A stretch of DNA of 38,808 nucleotides from CAMPJU01 sp046566095 (GTDB lineage Bacteria > Pseudomonadota > Gammaproteobacteria > Xanthomonadales > Xanthomonadaceae): positions 1-38,808 of the forward strand of contig JBKHXI010000022.1 in assembly GCA_046566095.1 (NCBI GenBank). Direction: 5' to 3'. Shown here in pieces: positions 27,558-37,378 of this stretch. The number at the start of each line of letters is the position of its first letter. Within the stretch, counting starts at the first letter, position 1. A program made the position numbers and the translations under genes. The notes beneath the pieces were generated by a model. It was not told the DNA's origin, ran no database searches, and saw nothing but the letters and a program-made list of their open reading frames with translations.

Positions 27558-27623
27558 CTGTCATCCCGAGCGCGGCGAGGGATCTGCTTTCAAGCAGGTT
27601 CCTCACTGCGTTCGGAACGACAG
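27558..27623. repeat. Palindromic repeat between convergent genes, cousin of 1213-1288
   Basis: Imperfect 23-bp arms at 27558-27580 (CTGTCATCCCGAGCGCGGCG...) and 27601-27623 match at about 18 positions, with an inner perfect stem CTGCTT (27584-27589) and AAGCAG (27592-27597). It belongs to the same family as 1213-1288 but is more diverged. Placed between the convergent DUF2884 and fumC genes, it could end both transcripts. Confidence 0.82.
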
Positions 27624-27662
27624 CATGATCGGGCCCGACAGGCCGCGGACGCCCCTCCAGGC

Positions 27663-29057
<1,395 letters not shown>

Positions 29058-29105
29058 GTACTCCTCCGTTCGCTGCCATCGCGAGCATACCCCCACCCGT
29101 CCGTC

Positions 29106-29228
29106 ATCGCGCCCAAGGGGCGCTCCTACGGATCCGGGGAACCCCTACCGCGATACGGCGACCGGGGAACCCGTACCGCGATACGGCGACCGAACCGCAG
29201 CTTCGTAGGAGCGGGCCTTGCCCGCGAT
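29106..29228. repeat. REP-like hairpin block 4
   Basis: Core B lies on the minus strand at 29106-29129 and core A on the plus strand at 29205-29228, again in opposite directions. They bracket a 28-bp tandem repeat. The block occupies the 264-bp divergent gap between fumC and purB. Confidence 0.88.
29136..29191. repeat. 28-bp direct repeat, two copies, in fumC-purB divergent region
   Basis: Units at 29136-29163 and 29164-29191 differ at one base. Each contains TACCGCGATACGGCGACC; the second copy also has a dyad CCGTA-CCGCGA-TACGG. Two adjacent identical sites in a divergent promoter region could be a paired protein-binding site, or simple slippage. Confidence 0.85.
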
Positions 29229-29282
29229 GCGTCCGCAGCCGCGGCAACCGCACGCCGCGGGCACGTCGGCACAGGCGGGACG

Positions 29283-29288
29283 TAGAAT
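29283..29288 (+). promoter_or_regulatory. Possible -10 box of purB
   Basis: TAGAAT (five of six matches) lies 33 bp before the purB ATG in the gap between block 4 and the gene. No convincing -35 is seen. Confidence 0.35.
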
Positions 29289-29321
29289 AGATGGTTCCCC
29301 GTCCGCCACTCCGGCAACGCC

Positions 29322-30686
29322 ATGTCCGACGCCCAGCTGCTCGCCCTGTCCCCGCTCGACGGCCGCTATGCCGGCCGGGTCGAGGCGCTGCGGCCGGTGT
29401 TCTCCGAATACGGGCTGATCCGGGCGCGGGTGAAGGTGGAAGTCGAATGGCTGCTGGCGCTGGCTGCCGAGCCCGGCATCGGCGAGCTGGCGGCCCTGCC
29501 CGACGACGCCGCCGCCCGCCTGCGCGCGATCGCCGCCGACTTCTCCCCGGCCGACGCCGCCCGGGTCAAGGAGATCGAACGCAGCACCAACCACGACGTC
29601 AAGGCGGTCGAGTACTTCATCAAGCAGCGGCTGCGCGACGACGCCGCGCTGGCCCCGGCGCTGGAGTTCGTGCACTTCGCCTGCACCAGCGAGGACATCA
29701 ACAACCTCGCCTACGGGCTGATGCTGCGCGAGGGCCGCGTCCGGCTGCTGGCCTCCCTGGACGGCGTGATCGAGCGCCTGCGCGGCATGGCCCGCGACCA
29801 CGCCGCGCAGCCGATGCTCTCGCGCACCCACGGCCAGACCGCCTCGCCCACCACCCTGGGCAAGGAACTGGCGAACGTGGTCGCCAGGCTGCGCCGCCAG
29901 CGCGCGCAGCTGGCGGCGGTGGAGCTGACCGGCAAGATCAACGGCGCGGTCGGCAACTACAACGCCCACGTCGTCGCCTACCCCGAGGTCGACTGGCCGG
30001 CGTTCGCCGAGCGTTTCGTCACCCGGCTCGGGCTGGCGTTCAACCCCTGGACCACCCAGATCGAGCCGCACGACTGCATCGCCGAACTCGGCGACGCGGT
30101 GCGGCGCGCGAACACCGTGCTGGTCGACCTGTGCCGCGACCTGTGGGGCTACGTCTCGCTCGGCTACTTCCGGCAGAAGCTCGAGGAAGGCGAGGTCGGC
30201 TCCAGCACCATGCCGCACAAGGTCAACCCGATCGACTTCGAGAACGCCGAGGGCAACCTGGGCATCGCCAACGCCCTGTTCGGGCATTTCTCCGAGAAGC
30301 TGCCGGTCAGCCGCTGGCAGCGCGACCTCACCGATTCGACTGTGTTGCGCGCGCTCGGCACCGCCTTCGGCCACACCGAGGTCGCGCTGGCCTCGCTGGC
30401 CAAGGGGCTGGCCAGGCTCGAGGTCGCGCCCGAGCGGCTGGCCGCGGACCTGGAGGCCGCCTGGGAGGTGCTGGCCGAGGCGGTGCAGACGGTGATGCGC
30501 CGCCACGGCCTGCCCAACCCCTACGAGCGGCTCAAGGCGCTGACCCGCGGCCAGGACATCGGCGAAGCATCGATGCGCGCGTTCATCGCAGGCCTCGAGC
30601 TGCCCGAGGAAGCGAAGGCCGGCCTGCTGGCGCTCACCCCCGCCGGATACACGGGCCTGGCCGAGCGGCTCGCCCGGCAGGCCTGA
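29322..30686 (+). CDS. purB: Adenylosuccinate lyase
   Basis: Catalyses two steps of purine synthesis: release of fumarate from SAICAR and from adenylosuccinate. The 454 residues include the start LLALSPLDGRYAGRVEALRP, the catalytic TSEDINNLAYGLM and SRTHGQTASPTTLGKE blocks and the fumarase-superfamily signature GSSTMPHKVNPIDFENAEGN. This matches the E. coli-type PurB closely. ATG 29322 gives the normal N-terminus. The fumarate it releases is the substrate of the divergent fumC product, a metabolic link that may or may not be functional. roxA follows after 12 bp and the GNAT gene overlaps that, giving a three-gene operon. Confidence 0.95.
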   Translation: MSDAQLLALSPLDGRYAGRVEALRPVFSEYGLIRARVKVEVEWLLALAAEPGIGELAALPDDAAARLRAIAADFSPADAARVKEIERSTNHDVKAVEYFIKQRLRDDAALAPALEFVHFACTSEDINNLAYGLMLREGRVRLLASLDGVIERLRGMARDHAAQPMLSRTHGQTASPTTLGKELANVVARLRRQRAQLAAVELTGKINGAVGNYNAHVVAYPEVDWPAFAERFVTRLGLAFNPWTTQIEPHDCIAELGDAVRRANTVLVDLCRDLWGYVSLGYFRQKLEEGEVGSSTMPHKVNPIDFENAEGNLGIANALFGHFSEKLPVSRWQRDLTDSTVLRALGTAFGHTEVALASLAKGLARLEVAPERLAADLEAAWEVLAEAVQTVMRRHGLPNPYERLKALTRGQDIGEASMRAFIAGLELPEEAKAGLLALTPAGYTGLAERLARQA

Positions 30687-30698
30687 GGGCGCCGCGCC

Positions 30699-32018
30699 AT
30701 GAGCCCGCGCAAGCCGGCGGCTTCCCCCGCAGCGCGCGGGCGCGGCGCGGGCCGGGCCCAGCCGCCGCCGGTCGCGGCACCCGGCCCGGCGCCCATCGAA
30801 GTCGACGCCGGTGCGCAGCCGCCCCTGGGCATGCCCGCCGCCGAGTTCCTGCGCGACTACTGGCAGAAGAAGCCGCTGCTGATCCGCGACGCCTTCCCCG
30901 GCTTCGTCTCGCCGATTTCCCCCGAGGACCTGGCCGGCCTGGCCTGCGAGGAGGCCGCGCTGTCGCGGATCGTCGCCCACCAGCCCGAGGGCGACCGCTG
31001 GCTGGTGCAGCACGGGCCGTTTCCCGAGGACCTGTTCCCGGGCCTGCCGCAGCACGACTGGACCCTGCTGGTGCAGGACGTGGACAAGTGGGACGCGGAC
31101 GTGGCGGCGCTGCTGCCGGCGTTCGGCTTCCTGCCGCGCTGGCGGATCGACGACGTCATGGTCAGCTTCGCCGCGCCCGGCGGCTCGGTCGGCGCCCATG
31201 TCGACCAGTACGACGTGTTCCTGCTGCAGGCGCAGGGCCGGCGGCGCTGGGCGATCGACGCCGGCGAGGCGCCGTCTCCAGCGTTCCGCGACGACGTCGA
31301 GCTCAGGCTGCTGCGCGAGTTCCATCCCACCCACGCCTGGGTTCTGGAACCGGGCGACATGCTCTACCTGCCGCCCGGCGTGCCGCACCACGGCGTGGCC
31401 GAGGACGCCTGCCTGACCTTCTCGATCGGCATGCGCGCGCCCTCGGCCGCCGAGCTGCTCGGCGATTACGTCGACACCCTCGCCGCCGAGGCCGACGAAT
31501 CGCAGCGCTACCGCGACCCGGACCTGGCGCCGCCGGCCGACCCCAACGAGATCGACGCCGCCGCCATGGCGCGCGTGGTCGAGGCGCTGAACCTGCTGCG
31601 GATGAACGACCCGGACCGGCTCGGCGACTGGTTCGGGCGCTTCATCAGCGCCTACCGCAGCCCCGGCGCCATCGCCCCGGCGCCGCAGCCGCCGTCGCGG
31701 ATCGAATTCGACTGGGCCCTGGCGCACGGCGGCAGCCTGCAGCGCCACCCCTTCGCGCGCGCCGCCTGGCGCCGCGCCAGGCGGCAGGCGCGGCTGTACG
31801 CCGACGGCCGCGACCACGCCCTGCCGGTCGCCGACGCGCGCCGCCTGGCGGCCGCCGCCACCCTCGACGGCCGCGGCTACGCCGCCCTGTCCCCGGCCGG
31901 GCGCGATCTGGCGTTCGCCCTGCTCGAGAGCGGCCACTACCTGCTGCGGATGCACGGCGAAGCGGACGCCGGGCCGCAGGGGCCGCCCGGACCCGATCCC
32001 GAGGAGGAACCGACATGA
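30699..32018 (+). CDS. roxA: RoxA-like 2-oxoglutarate-dependent ribosomal oxygenase (cupin/JmjC)
   Basis: An Fe(II)/2-oxoglutarate hydroxylase of the YcfD/RoxA family; the E. coli enzyme hydroxylates an arginine of ribosomal protein L16. Residues 1-45 are a Pro/Ala/Arg-rich extension absent from E. coli YcfD. The cupin core follows, from FLRDYWQKKPLLIRDAFPGF (near 50) with LVQDVDKWDADVAALLPAF near 125. The iron ligands are H167 and D169 (GAHVDQYDVFLLQ) and H230 (LPPGVPHHG). The C-terminal winged-helix dimer region completes the 439 residues. The stop overlaps the next ATG (ATGA). A similar enzyme for another ribosomal protein cannot be ruled out. Confidence 0.88.
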   Translation: MSPRKPAASPAARGRGAGRAQPPPVAAPGPAPIEVDAGAQPPLGMPAAEFLRDYWQKKPLLIRDAFPGFVSPISPEDLAGLACEEAALSRIVAHQPEGDRWLVQHGPFPEDLFPGLPQHDWTLLVQDVDKWDADVAALLPAFGFLPRWRIDDVMVSFAAPGGSVGAHVDQYDVFLLQAQGRRRWAIDAGEAPSPAFRDDVELRLLREFHPTHAWVLEPGDMLYLPPGVPHHGVAEDACLTFSIGMRAPSAAELLGDYVDTLAAEADESQRYRDPDLAPPADPNEIDAAAMARVVEALNLLRMNDPDRLGDWFGRFISAYRSPGAIAPAPQPPSRIEFDWALAHGGSLQRHPFARAAWRRARRQARLYADGRDHALPVADARRLAAAATLDGRGYAALSPAGRDLAFALLESGHYLLRMHGEADAGPQGPPGPDPEEEPT

Positions 32019-32950
32019 CCCACGACCCGGCAGCCCCGGACCCGGCCCCCGAGGCCTTCAGCGTCGCCCTGGCCGACTACGCCCGCGACCTGGACGCGCT
32101 GCGCGCGGTGCGCGAAACCGTGTTCGTGCAGGAACAGCGGGTGCCGCTGGAACTGGAATGGGACGAGCTGGATCCCCGCTGCGTGCACGTGCTCGCGCGC
32201 GACGCCGCCGGCCGGCCGGTCGGCACCGGCCGGCTCACGCCCGAGCGCAGGATCGGGCGAATGGCGGTGCTGCGCGAGTGGCGCGGGCGCGGGGTCGGCG
32301 ACGCCCTGCTGCTGGCCCTGCTGCAGGCCGCGCGCGACCGCGGCTGGCACGCGGTCTCGCTGCACGCGCAGGCGCCGGCGCTCGACTTCTACCTGCGCCA
32401 CGGGTTCCGGCCGCGCGGGCCGCGCTTCCTGGAGGCGGGGATCGAGCACCAGGACATGGTGCTGGACCTGGACGCCCCGCACGGGGTCCAGGACCGGCAG
32501 CAGGCGGTGGCGACGGTGGCGGCGCTGGCCGGCGCCGCGCGCCGGCGGCTGTGGATCTATTCCCGCGACCTGGACCCGGGCCTGTTCGACGCCGACGAGG
32601 TGGTCGAGGCGCTGCGCCGCTTCGGCACCGCCGGCCGCGACGGCCAGGCCCGCATCCTGCTGCAGGATGCGGCCGCCGCCCAGCGCGGTCGCGCGCCGCT
32701 GATCGCGCTGGCGCAGCGCCTGCCCAGCGTGTTCGCGTTCCGCGAGGTCGAGGATCCTGTGGACCGCGCCTATCCCTCCGCGTTCGTGGTCAACGACACC
32801 GGCGGCTGGTACTTCCGCAACCTGGGCCACCGCTTCGACGGCGAGGCCGACCTGCACGGGCCCGGCCGCGCGCGCCAGCTGCACGAGGGCTTCGACCGGG
32901 TCTGGGAGCGTTCGCGGCCGGTCAGCGAGTACCGCGCCCTGGGCATCTGA
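32015..32950 (+). CDS. GNAT acetyltransferase with C-terminal DUF7931-like domain
   Basis: A 311-residue two-domain protein. Residues 12-150 are a GNAT fold: FVQEQRVPLELEWDELDP near 35, the acetyl-CoA motif REWRGRGVGDALLLALL near 87-103, and HAQAPALDFYLRHGFRPRG near 115. Residues about 165-310 form a second domain (LWIYSRDLDPGLFDADEVVEALRRF, ARILLQDAAAA, FVVNDTGGWYFRNLGHRFDG) that resembles phospholipase-D-like folds in outline but without a clear HxK motif. I believe it matches DUF7931; function is unknown. GAGGAGG precedes the ATG with 7-bp spacing. Because it is coupled to a ribosomal oxygenase, a translation-related acetylation target is a reasonable guess, not shown. Confidence 0.82.
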   Translation: MTHDPAAPDPAPEAFSVALADYARDLDALRAVRETVFVQEQRVPLELEWDELDPRCVHVLARDAAGRPVGTGRLTPERRIGRMAVLREWRGRGVGDALLLALLQAARDRGWHAVSLHAQAPALDFYLRHGFRPRGPRFLEAGIEHQDMVLDLDAPHGVQDRQQAVATVAALAGAARRRLWIYSRDLDPGLFDADEVVEALRRFGTAGRDGQARILLQDAAAAQRGRAPLIALAQRLPSVFAFREVEDPVDRAYPSAFVVNDTGGWYFRNLGHRFDGEADLHGPGRARQLHEGFDRVWERSRPVSEYRALGI

Positions 32951-32985
32951 AGCCCCGCCGGTACCGCCGCGGCCGGCGCTGCCGC

Positions 32986-32991
32986 TATACT
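32986..32991 (+). promoter_or_regulatory. Possible -10 box of the suc operon
   Basis: TATACT, five of six consensus matches, stands out in a GC-rich gap of 171 bp between the GNAT gene and sucA. At 17 bp upstream the sequence (ACCGCC) does not resemble a -35 box. It would give a leader of about 125 nt. The rest of the gap shows no gene. Confidence 0.4.
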
Positions 32992-33121
32992 TGGCAGCCT
33001 TTCGTGCCGCATCCGGCGGCGGTCGCCGGCGCTGCGCGCGCGCGCCGGATCGTGCGCGACGGCCAGTCCACCGCCGCGCGCAAGCCCGCCCGCCCCCATT
33101 CCCGAGCTTCCCGACCCCAGA

Positions 33122-35947
33122 GTGGACAGTCTCCTGAAGCAGTTCGCACGATCCTCCCAGCTGGGCGCCAATGCCGCCTTCCTCGAGGATCTCTACGAGC
33201 AGTACCTGGTCGATCCCGACAGCGTCGGGCCGCAGTGGCAGGCCTGGTTCGACGGCTTCCGCGGCCGCGAGGCCGGCGACGTCCCGCACTCGGCGGTCGC
33301 CGCCGCGGTGGCCGCCGCCGGCCGCCGGGCCGGCGCCGCGGCCGCGCCCGCCGCCGCGGGCGACGAGCGCGAACTGGCGGTCGGCAAGCTGGTCACCGCC
33401 TACCGCGCGCGCGGGCACCTGGGCGCCGACCTGGACCCGCTGGGCATGACCGCCCAGCCCGGCGCCCCGGACCTGGAGCTGGGCTTCCACCGGCTCTCGG
33501 AGAGCGACCTGGACCGGGAGTTCGGCACCGGCGGCGTCGCCGGGCACGAGCGCATGAAGCTGCGCGACCTGCTGGCGCTGCTGAAGAAAACCTACACCGG
33601 CCCGATCGGCGCCGAGTTCATGCACATCAGCGACGCCGAGCAGCGGCGCTGGATGTACCAGCGGCTGGAGGCCGCCGGCGGCCGGTTCGCTCCCCCGGCC
33701 CCGGAGCGGCGCCGGATCCTCGAGCGCCTGACCGCGGCCGAGGGCCTGGAGCGCTACCTGCACACCAAGTACGTCGGCCAGAAGCGGTTCTCGCTGGAGG
33801 GCGGCGACAGCCTGATCCCGCTGCTGGACGTGGTGATTCGCCGCGCCGGCGCCGACGGCGTCCGCGAGGTGGTGATGGGCATGGCCCACCGCGGCCGCCT
33901 CAACGTGCTGGTCAACACCCTGGGCAAGCCGCCGCGGCAGCTGTTCGACGAGTTCGAGGGCAAGTTCGAGCACAAGCACGACGACCGCCCGCACACCGGC
34001 GACGTCAAGTACCACATGGGCTTCTCCGCCGACGTGGTCACCGACGGCGGCCCGGTGCACCTGGCGCTGGCCTTCAACCCCTCGCACCTGGAGATCGTCG
34101 ATCCGGTGGTCGCCGGCAGCTCGCGTTCGCGCCAGCACCGCCGCGGCGACCGCGACGGCCGCCAGGTGCTGCCGCTGCTGATGCACGGCGACGCCGCCTT
34201 CGCCGGCCAGGGCGTGGTGATGGAACTGCTGCAGATGTCGCAGGCGCGCGGCTTCGCGGTCGGCGGCACCCTGCACGTGGTGATCAACAACCAGGTCGGC
34301 TTCACCACCAGCGAGCGCCAGGACGCGCGCTCCACGCTCTACTGCACCGACGTGGCCAAGATGATCGAGGCCCCGGTGCTGCACGTGAACGCGGACCATC
34401 CGGAGGCGGTGGCGTTCTGCGCCGCGCTGGCCTTCGATTTCCGCCAGCGCTTCGGCAAGGACGTGGTCGTCGACCTGGTCTGCTACCGCCGCCACGGCCA
34501 CAACGAGGCCGACGAACCGGCCGCGACCCAGCCGCTGATGTACCGCAAGATCCGCAAGCACCCGACCACCCGCGAGCTGTACGCCGCGCAGCTCGCCGAA
34601 GAGGGCGCGGTGCCGGAGGCGGAAGCGAAGGCGCTGGTCGACGCCTACCGCGACAAGCTCGACCAGGGCGCGATCACCACCGAGGTCGCCGAGTCCACGG
34701 CCGACGAGTTCACCATCGACTGGTCGCGCTACCTGGCCGGCAGCGTTGGCGACCCGGTCGACACCCGCGTCCCGCGCCGGGATCTCGACCGGCTGGCGCG
34801 CACCATCAACACCGTGCCCGACGGCTTCCGCCTGCACGCGCGCGTCGCCAAGATCTACGAGGACCGCAGGAAGATGGCCGCCGGCGAGCTGCCGGGCGAC
34901 TGGGGCTTCGCCGAGAACCTGGCCTACGCCACCCTGCTGCGGGAGGGTTTCAAGCTGCGCCTGGTCGGCCAGGATTCCGGCCGCGGCACCTTCTTCCACC
35001 GCCACGCCATCCTGCACGAGCAGGACAGCGCAGAAAGCCTGGTGCCGCTGCGGCAGCTGGTCGAGAACCCGGAAACGGTCACCATCATCGACTCGCTGCT
35101 CAGCGAGGAGGCGGTGATGGCCTTCGAATACGGCTACGCCACCGCCGACCCGATGACCCTGGACATCTGGGAGGCGCAGTTCGGCGACTTCGCCAACGGC
35201 GCCCAGGTCGTCATCGACCAGTTCCTGTCCTCCGGCGAGGCCAAGTGGGGCCGGCTGTGCGGGCTGGCGCTGTTCCTGCCGCACGGCTACGAAGGCCAGG
35301 GCCCGGAGCACAGCTCGGCGCGGCTGGAGCGATTCCTGCAGCTGTGCGCGCTCGACAACATGCTGGTCTGCGTGCCGACCACGCCGGCCCAGTGCTTCCA
35401 CATGATCCGCCGGCAGATGCGCATGACCACCCGCAAGCCGCTGGTGGTGATGACGCCCAAGTCGCTGCTGCGCCACAAGCTGGCGGTGTCCTCGCTGGAG
35501 GAACTGGCCGACGGCTCCTTCCGGAAGCTGATCCCGGACACCACCGCCGCCGCGAAGAAGGTCCGGCGCGTGGTGCTGTGCTCGGGCAAGGTCTACTACG
35601 ACCTGCTGGAGCAGGCGCGCAAGGACGGGGTCGAGGACGTCGCGCTGGTGCGGGTGGAGCAGCTGTATCCCTTTCCGCGGCCGGAACTGGCCGCCGAGCT
35701 CGGGCGTTTCGCGAAGGTCGGCGACGTGGTCTGGTGCCAGGAAGAGCCGCAGAACCAGGGCGCCTGGTACCAGATCCAGCACCACCTGCGCGCCTGCCTG
35801 CAGCCGAAGCAGGCGCTGCACTACGCCGGGCGCGCGCGCTCGCCCTCGCCCGCCTGCGGCCACTTCAGCGACCATGTCGAGGAACAGGCCCGGCTGGTCG
35901 CCGACGCATTGACCAACGAGCTCAGCGGCGACATCGTCGTCGAATAG
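33122..35947 (+). CDS. sucA: 2-oxoglutarate dehydrogenase E1 component
   Basis: Thiamine-diphosphate-dependent E1 of the 2-oxoglutarate dehydrogenase complex: decarboxylates 2-oxoglutarate and transfers the succinyl group to the E2 lipoyl arm. The 941 residues include the N-terminal E2-contact segment (LGANAAFLEDLYEQYLVDPD), KRFSLEGGDSLIPLLD near 220, VMGMAHRGRLNVLVN near 250 and the central VVDLVCYRRHGHNEADEPA block near 455 for ThDP/Mg binding. YEGQGPEHSSARLERFLQL near 725 is the catalytic histidine region. The start is GTG 33122 by homology to the family N-terminus; no strong ribosome-binding site precedes it, which is unusual for so abundant an enzyme. sucB follows 60 bp later. Confidence 0.95.
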   Translation: MDSLLKQFARSSQLGANAAFLEDLYEQYLVDPDSVGPQWQAWFDGFRGREAGDVPHSAVAAAVAAAGRRAGAAAAPAAAGDERELAVGKLVTAYRARGHLGADLDPLGMTAQPGAPDLELGFHRLSESDLDREFGTGGVAGHERMKLRDLLALLKKTYTGPIGAEFMHISDAEQRRWMYQRLEAAGGRFAPPAPERRRILERLTAAEGLERYLHTKYVGQKRFSLEGGDSLIPLLDVVIRRAGADGVREVVMGMAHRGRLNVLVNTLGKPPRQLFDEFEGKFEHKHDDRPHTGDVKYHMGFSADVVTDGGPVHLALAFNPSHLEIVDPVVAGSSRSRQHRRGDRDGRQVLPLLMHGDAAFAGQGVVMELLQMSQARGFAVGGTLHVVINNQVGFTTSERQDARSTLYCTDVAKMIEAPVLHVNADHPEAVAFCAALAFDFRQRFGKDVVVDLVCYRRHGHNEADEPAATQPLMYRKIRKHPTTRELYAAQLAEEGAVPEAEAKALVDAYRDKLDQGAITTEVAESTADEFTIDWSRYLAGSVGDPVDTRVPRRDLDRLARTINTVPDGFRLHARVAKIYEDRRKMAAGELPGDWGFAENLAYATLLREGFKLRLVGQDSGRGTFFHRHAILHEQDSAESLVPLRQLVENPETVTIIDSLLSEEAVMAFEYGYATADPMTLDIWEAQFGDFANGAQVVIDQFLSSGEAKWGRLCGLALFLPHGYEGQGPEHSSARLERFLQLCALDNMLVCVPTTPAQCFHMIRRQMRMTTRKPLVVMTPKSLLRHKLAVSSLEELADGSFRKLIPDTTAAAKKVRRVVLCSGKVYYDLLEQARKDGVEDVALVRVEQLYPFPRPELAAELGRFAKVGDVVWCQEEPQNQGAWYQIQHHLRACLQPKQALHYAGRARSPSPACGHFSDHVEEQARLVADALTNELSGDIVVE

Positions 35948-36007
35948 CCCTTCCTTCCCGCCCGCCCCACCCCGCCCCGAACCACTCCCCGCCCCAGGAC
36001 GCCCGCC

Positions 36008-37264
36008 ATGTCCATCGAAGTCAAAGTCCCGGTCCTGCCGGAATCCGTGTCCGACGCGGTCATCGCCAGCTGGCACAAGCAGGTCGGCGACCCGGTCAGC
36101 CGCGACGAGAACCTGCTCGACCTGGAGACCGACAAGGTGGTGCTGGAAGTGCCCTCGCCGGTCGACGGCGTGGTCAAGGAGCTCAGGTTCGAGGCCGGCG
36201 CCACCGTCACCAGCCAGCAGGTCGTGGCGCTGATCGAGGAAGGCGCCGCGCCGGCGAAACAGGCCGACGACAAGCCCGCCAAGGCCGACGCCGGAAACCG
36301 GGGCAAGGACAAGGACAAGGGCGGGGAAGAGGCGCCGGCCAGGTCCGCCAAGGACGCGCCGGCCAAGGTCGCCAGCGCCGAATCCAAGTCGCCGCCGGCG
36401 AAGTCCGGAAAGCTCGACGAGCTGCCGCCCGGCGCGCGCTTCACCGCGCAGAAGGAGGGAATCGACCCGTCGAACGTCGAAGGCAGCGGCCGCCGCGGCG
36501 CGGTGACCAAGGAGGACCTGCTCGCCTACGCCCGCAACGCCGGGGCCGGCAACGCCGGCGGTGCGCGTCCCGAGGAGCGGGTGCCGATGACCCGCATGCG
36601 CGCGCGCATCGCCGAGCGGCTGATGCAGTCCAAGGATTCGATCGCGATGCTGACCTCGTTCAACGAGGTCGACCTGTCCGCCGTGATGCGCATGCGCAAG
36701 GAACTGGGCGAGGCCTTCCAGAAGGAACACGGCATCAAGCTCGGCTTCATGAGCTTCTTCGCAAAGGCCGCCGCCAACGCGCTGCAGCGGCATCCGGTGG
36801 TCAACGCCTCGGTGGACGGCAACGACATCGTCTACCACGGCTACGCCGACATCTCGATCGCGGTCTCGACCGAGCGCGGCCTGGTCACCCCGGTGCTGCG
36901 CAACGCCGAGCGCATGGGCTTCGCCGACATCGAGAAGGCCATCGACGGCTACGCCCGCGCCGCGCGCGAGGGCGGGCTCAAGCTCGAGGACCTGCAGGGC
37001 GGCACCTTCACCATCACCAACGGCGGGGTGTTCGGCTCGCTGATGTCCACCCCGATCGTCAACCCGCCGCAGTCGGCGATCCTGGGCATGCACGCCATCA
37101 AGGAACGCCCGATCGTGCGCGACGGCCAGGTGGTGGCGGCGCCGATGATGTACATCGCGCTGAGCTACGACCACCGCATCATCGACGGCAAGGACGCGGT
37201 GCTGTTCCTGGTCGACATCAAGAACCAGCTGGAGAACCCGCAGCGCATGCTGCTCGGGATGTGA
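36008..37264 (+). CDS. sucB: Dihydrolipoamide succinyltransferase (E2 of OGDH)
   Basis: E2 core of the complex: carries the lipoyl arm and passes succinyl to CoA. The 418 residues show one lipoyl domain with K43 (DLETDKVVLEVPSP), an Ala/Lys/Pro linker (about 85-140), a peripheral subunit-binding domain (DPSNVEGSGRRGAVTKEDLL near 158-177) and the catalytic domain ending in the acyltransferase motif SYDHRIIDG, with H389 and D393. One lipoyl domain fits SucB rather than AceF. Translation likely starts at ATG 36008. The 60-bp gap from sucA is pyrimidine-rich without a terminator, so one transcript is likely. Confidence 0.94.
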   Translation: MSIEVKVPVLPESVSDAVIASWHKQVGDPVSRDENLLDLETDKVVLEVPSPVDGVVKELRFEAGATVTSQQVVALIEEGAAPAKQADDKPAKADAGNRGKDKDKGGEEAPARSAKDAPAKVASAESKSPPAKSGKLDELPPGARFTAQKEGIDPSNVEGSGRRGAVTKEDLLAYARNAGAGNAGGARPEERVPMTRMRARIAERLMQSKDSIAMLTSFNEVDLSAVMRMRKELGEAFQKEHGIKLGFMSFFAKAAANALQRHPVVNASVDGNDIVYHGYADISIAVSTERGLVTPVLRNAERMGFADIEKAIDGYARAAREGGLKLEDLQGGTFTITNGGVFGSLMSTPIVNPPQSAILGMHAIKERPIVRDGQVVAAPMMYIALSYDHRIIDGKDAVLFLVDIKNQLENPQRMLLGM

Positions 37265-37276
37265 TGCCGAGCAGCA

Positions 37277-37366
37277 TCGGGAATGGAGAATCGGGAATCG
37301 GAGAAGCAGCTTCCGGACCCGCATCGCCGCTCTTGCCATTCCCCAGTCCCCATTCCCCATTCCCGT
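37277..37366. repeat. Inverted repeat of the GGGAATGG type before lpdA
   Basis: A left arm of repeated GGGAAT(C/G)GG units (starting near 37278) faces a right arm of CCATTCCCC units ending near 37366; the outermost 9 bp, CGGGAATGG and CCATTCCCG, are exact complements. It fills the gap between sucB and lpdA. Such GGGAATGGGGAATCGG elements recur between genes in Xanthomonadaceae. In the mRNA it would form a long hairpin just upstream of lpdA. Confidence 0.8.
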
Positions 37367-37378
37367 TGTGAGCGAAGC

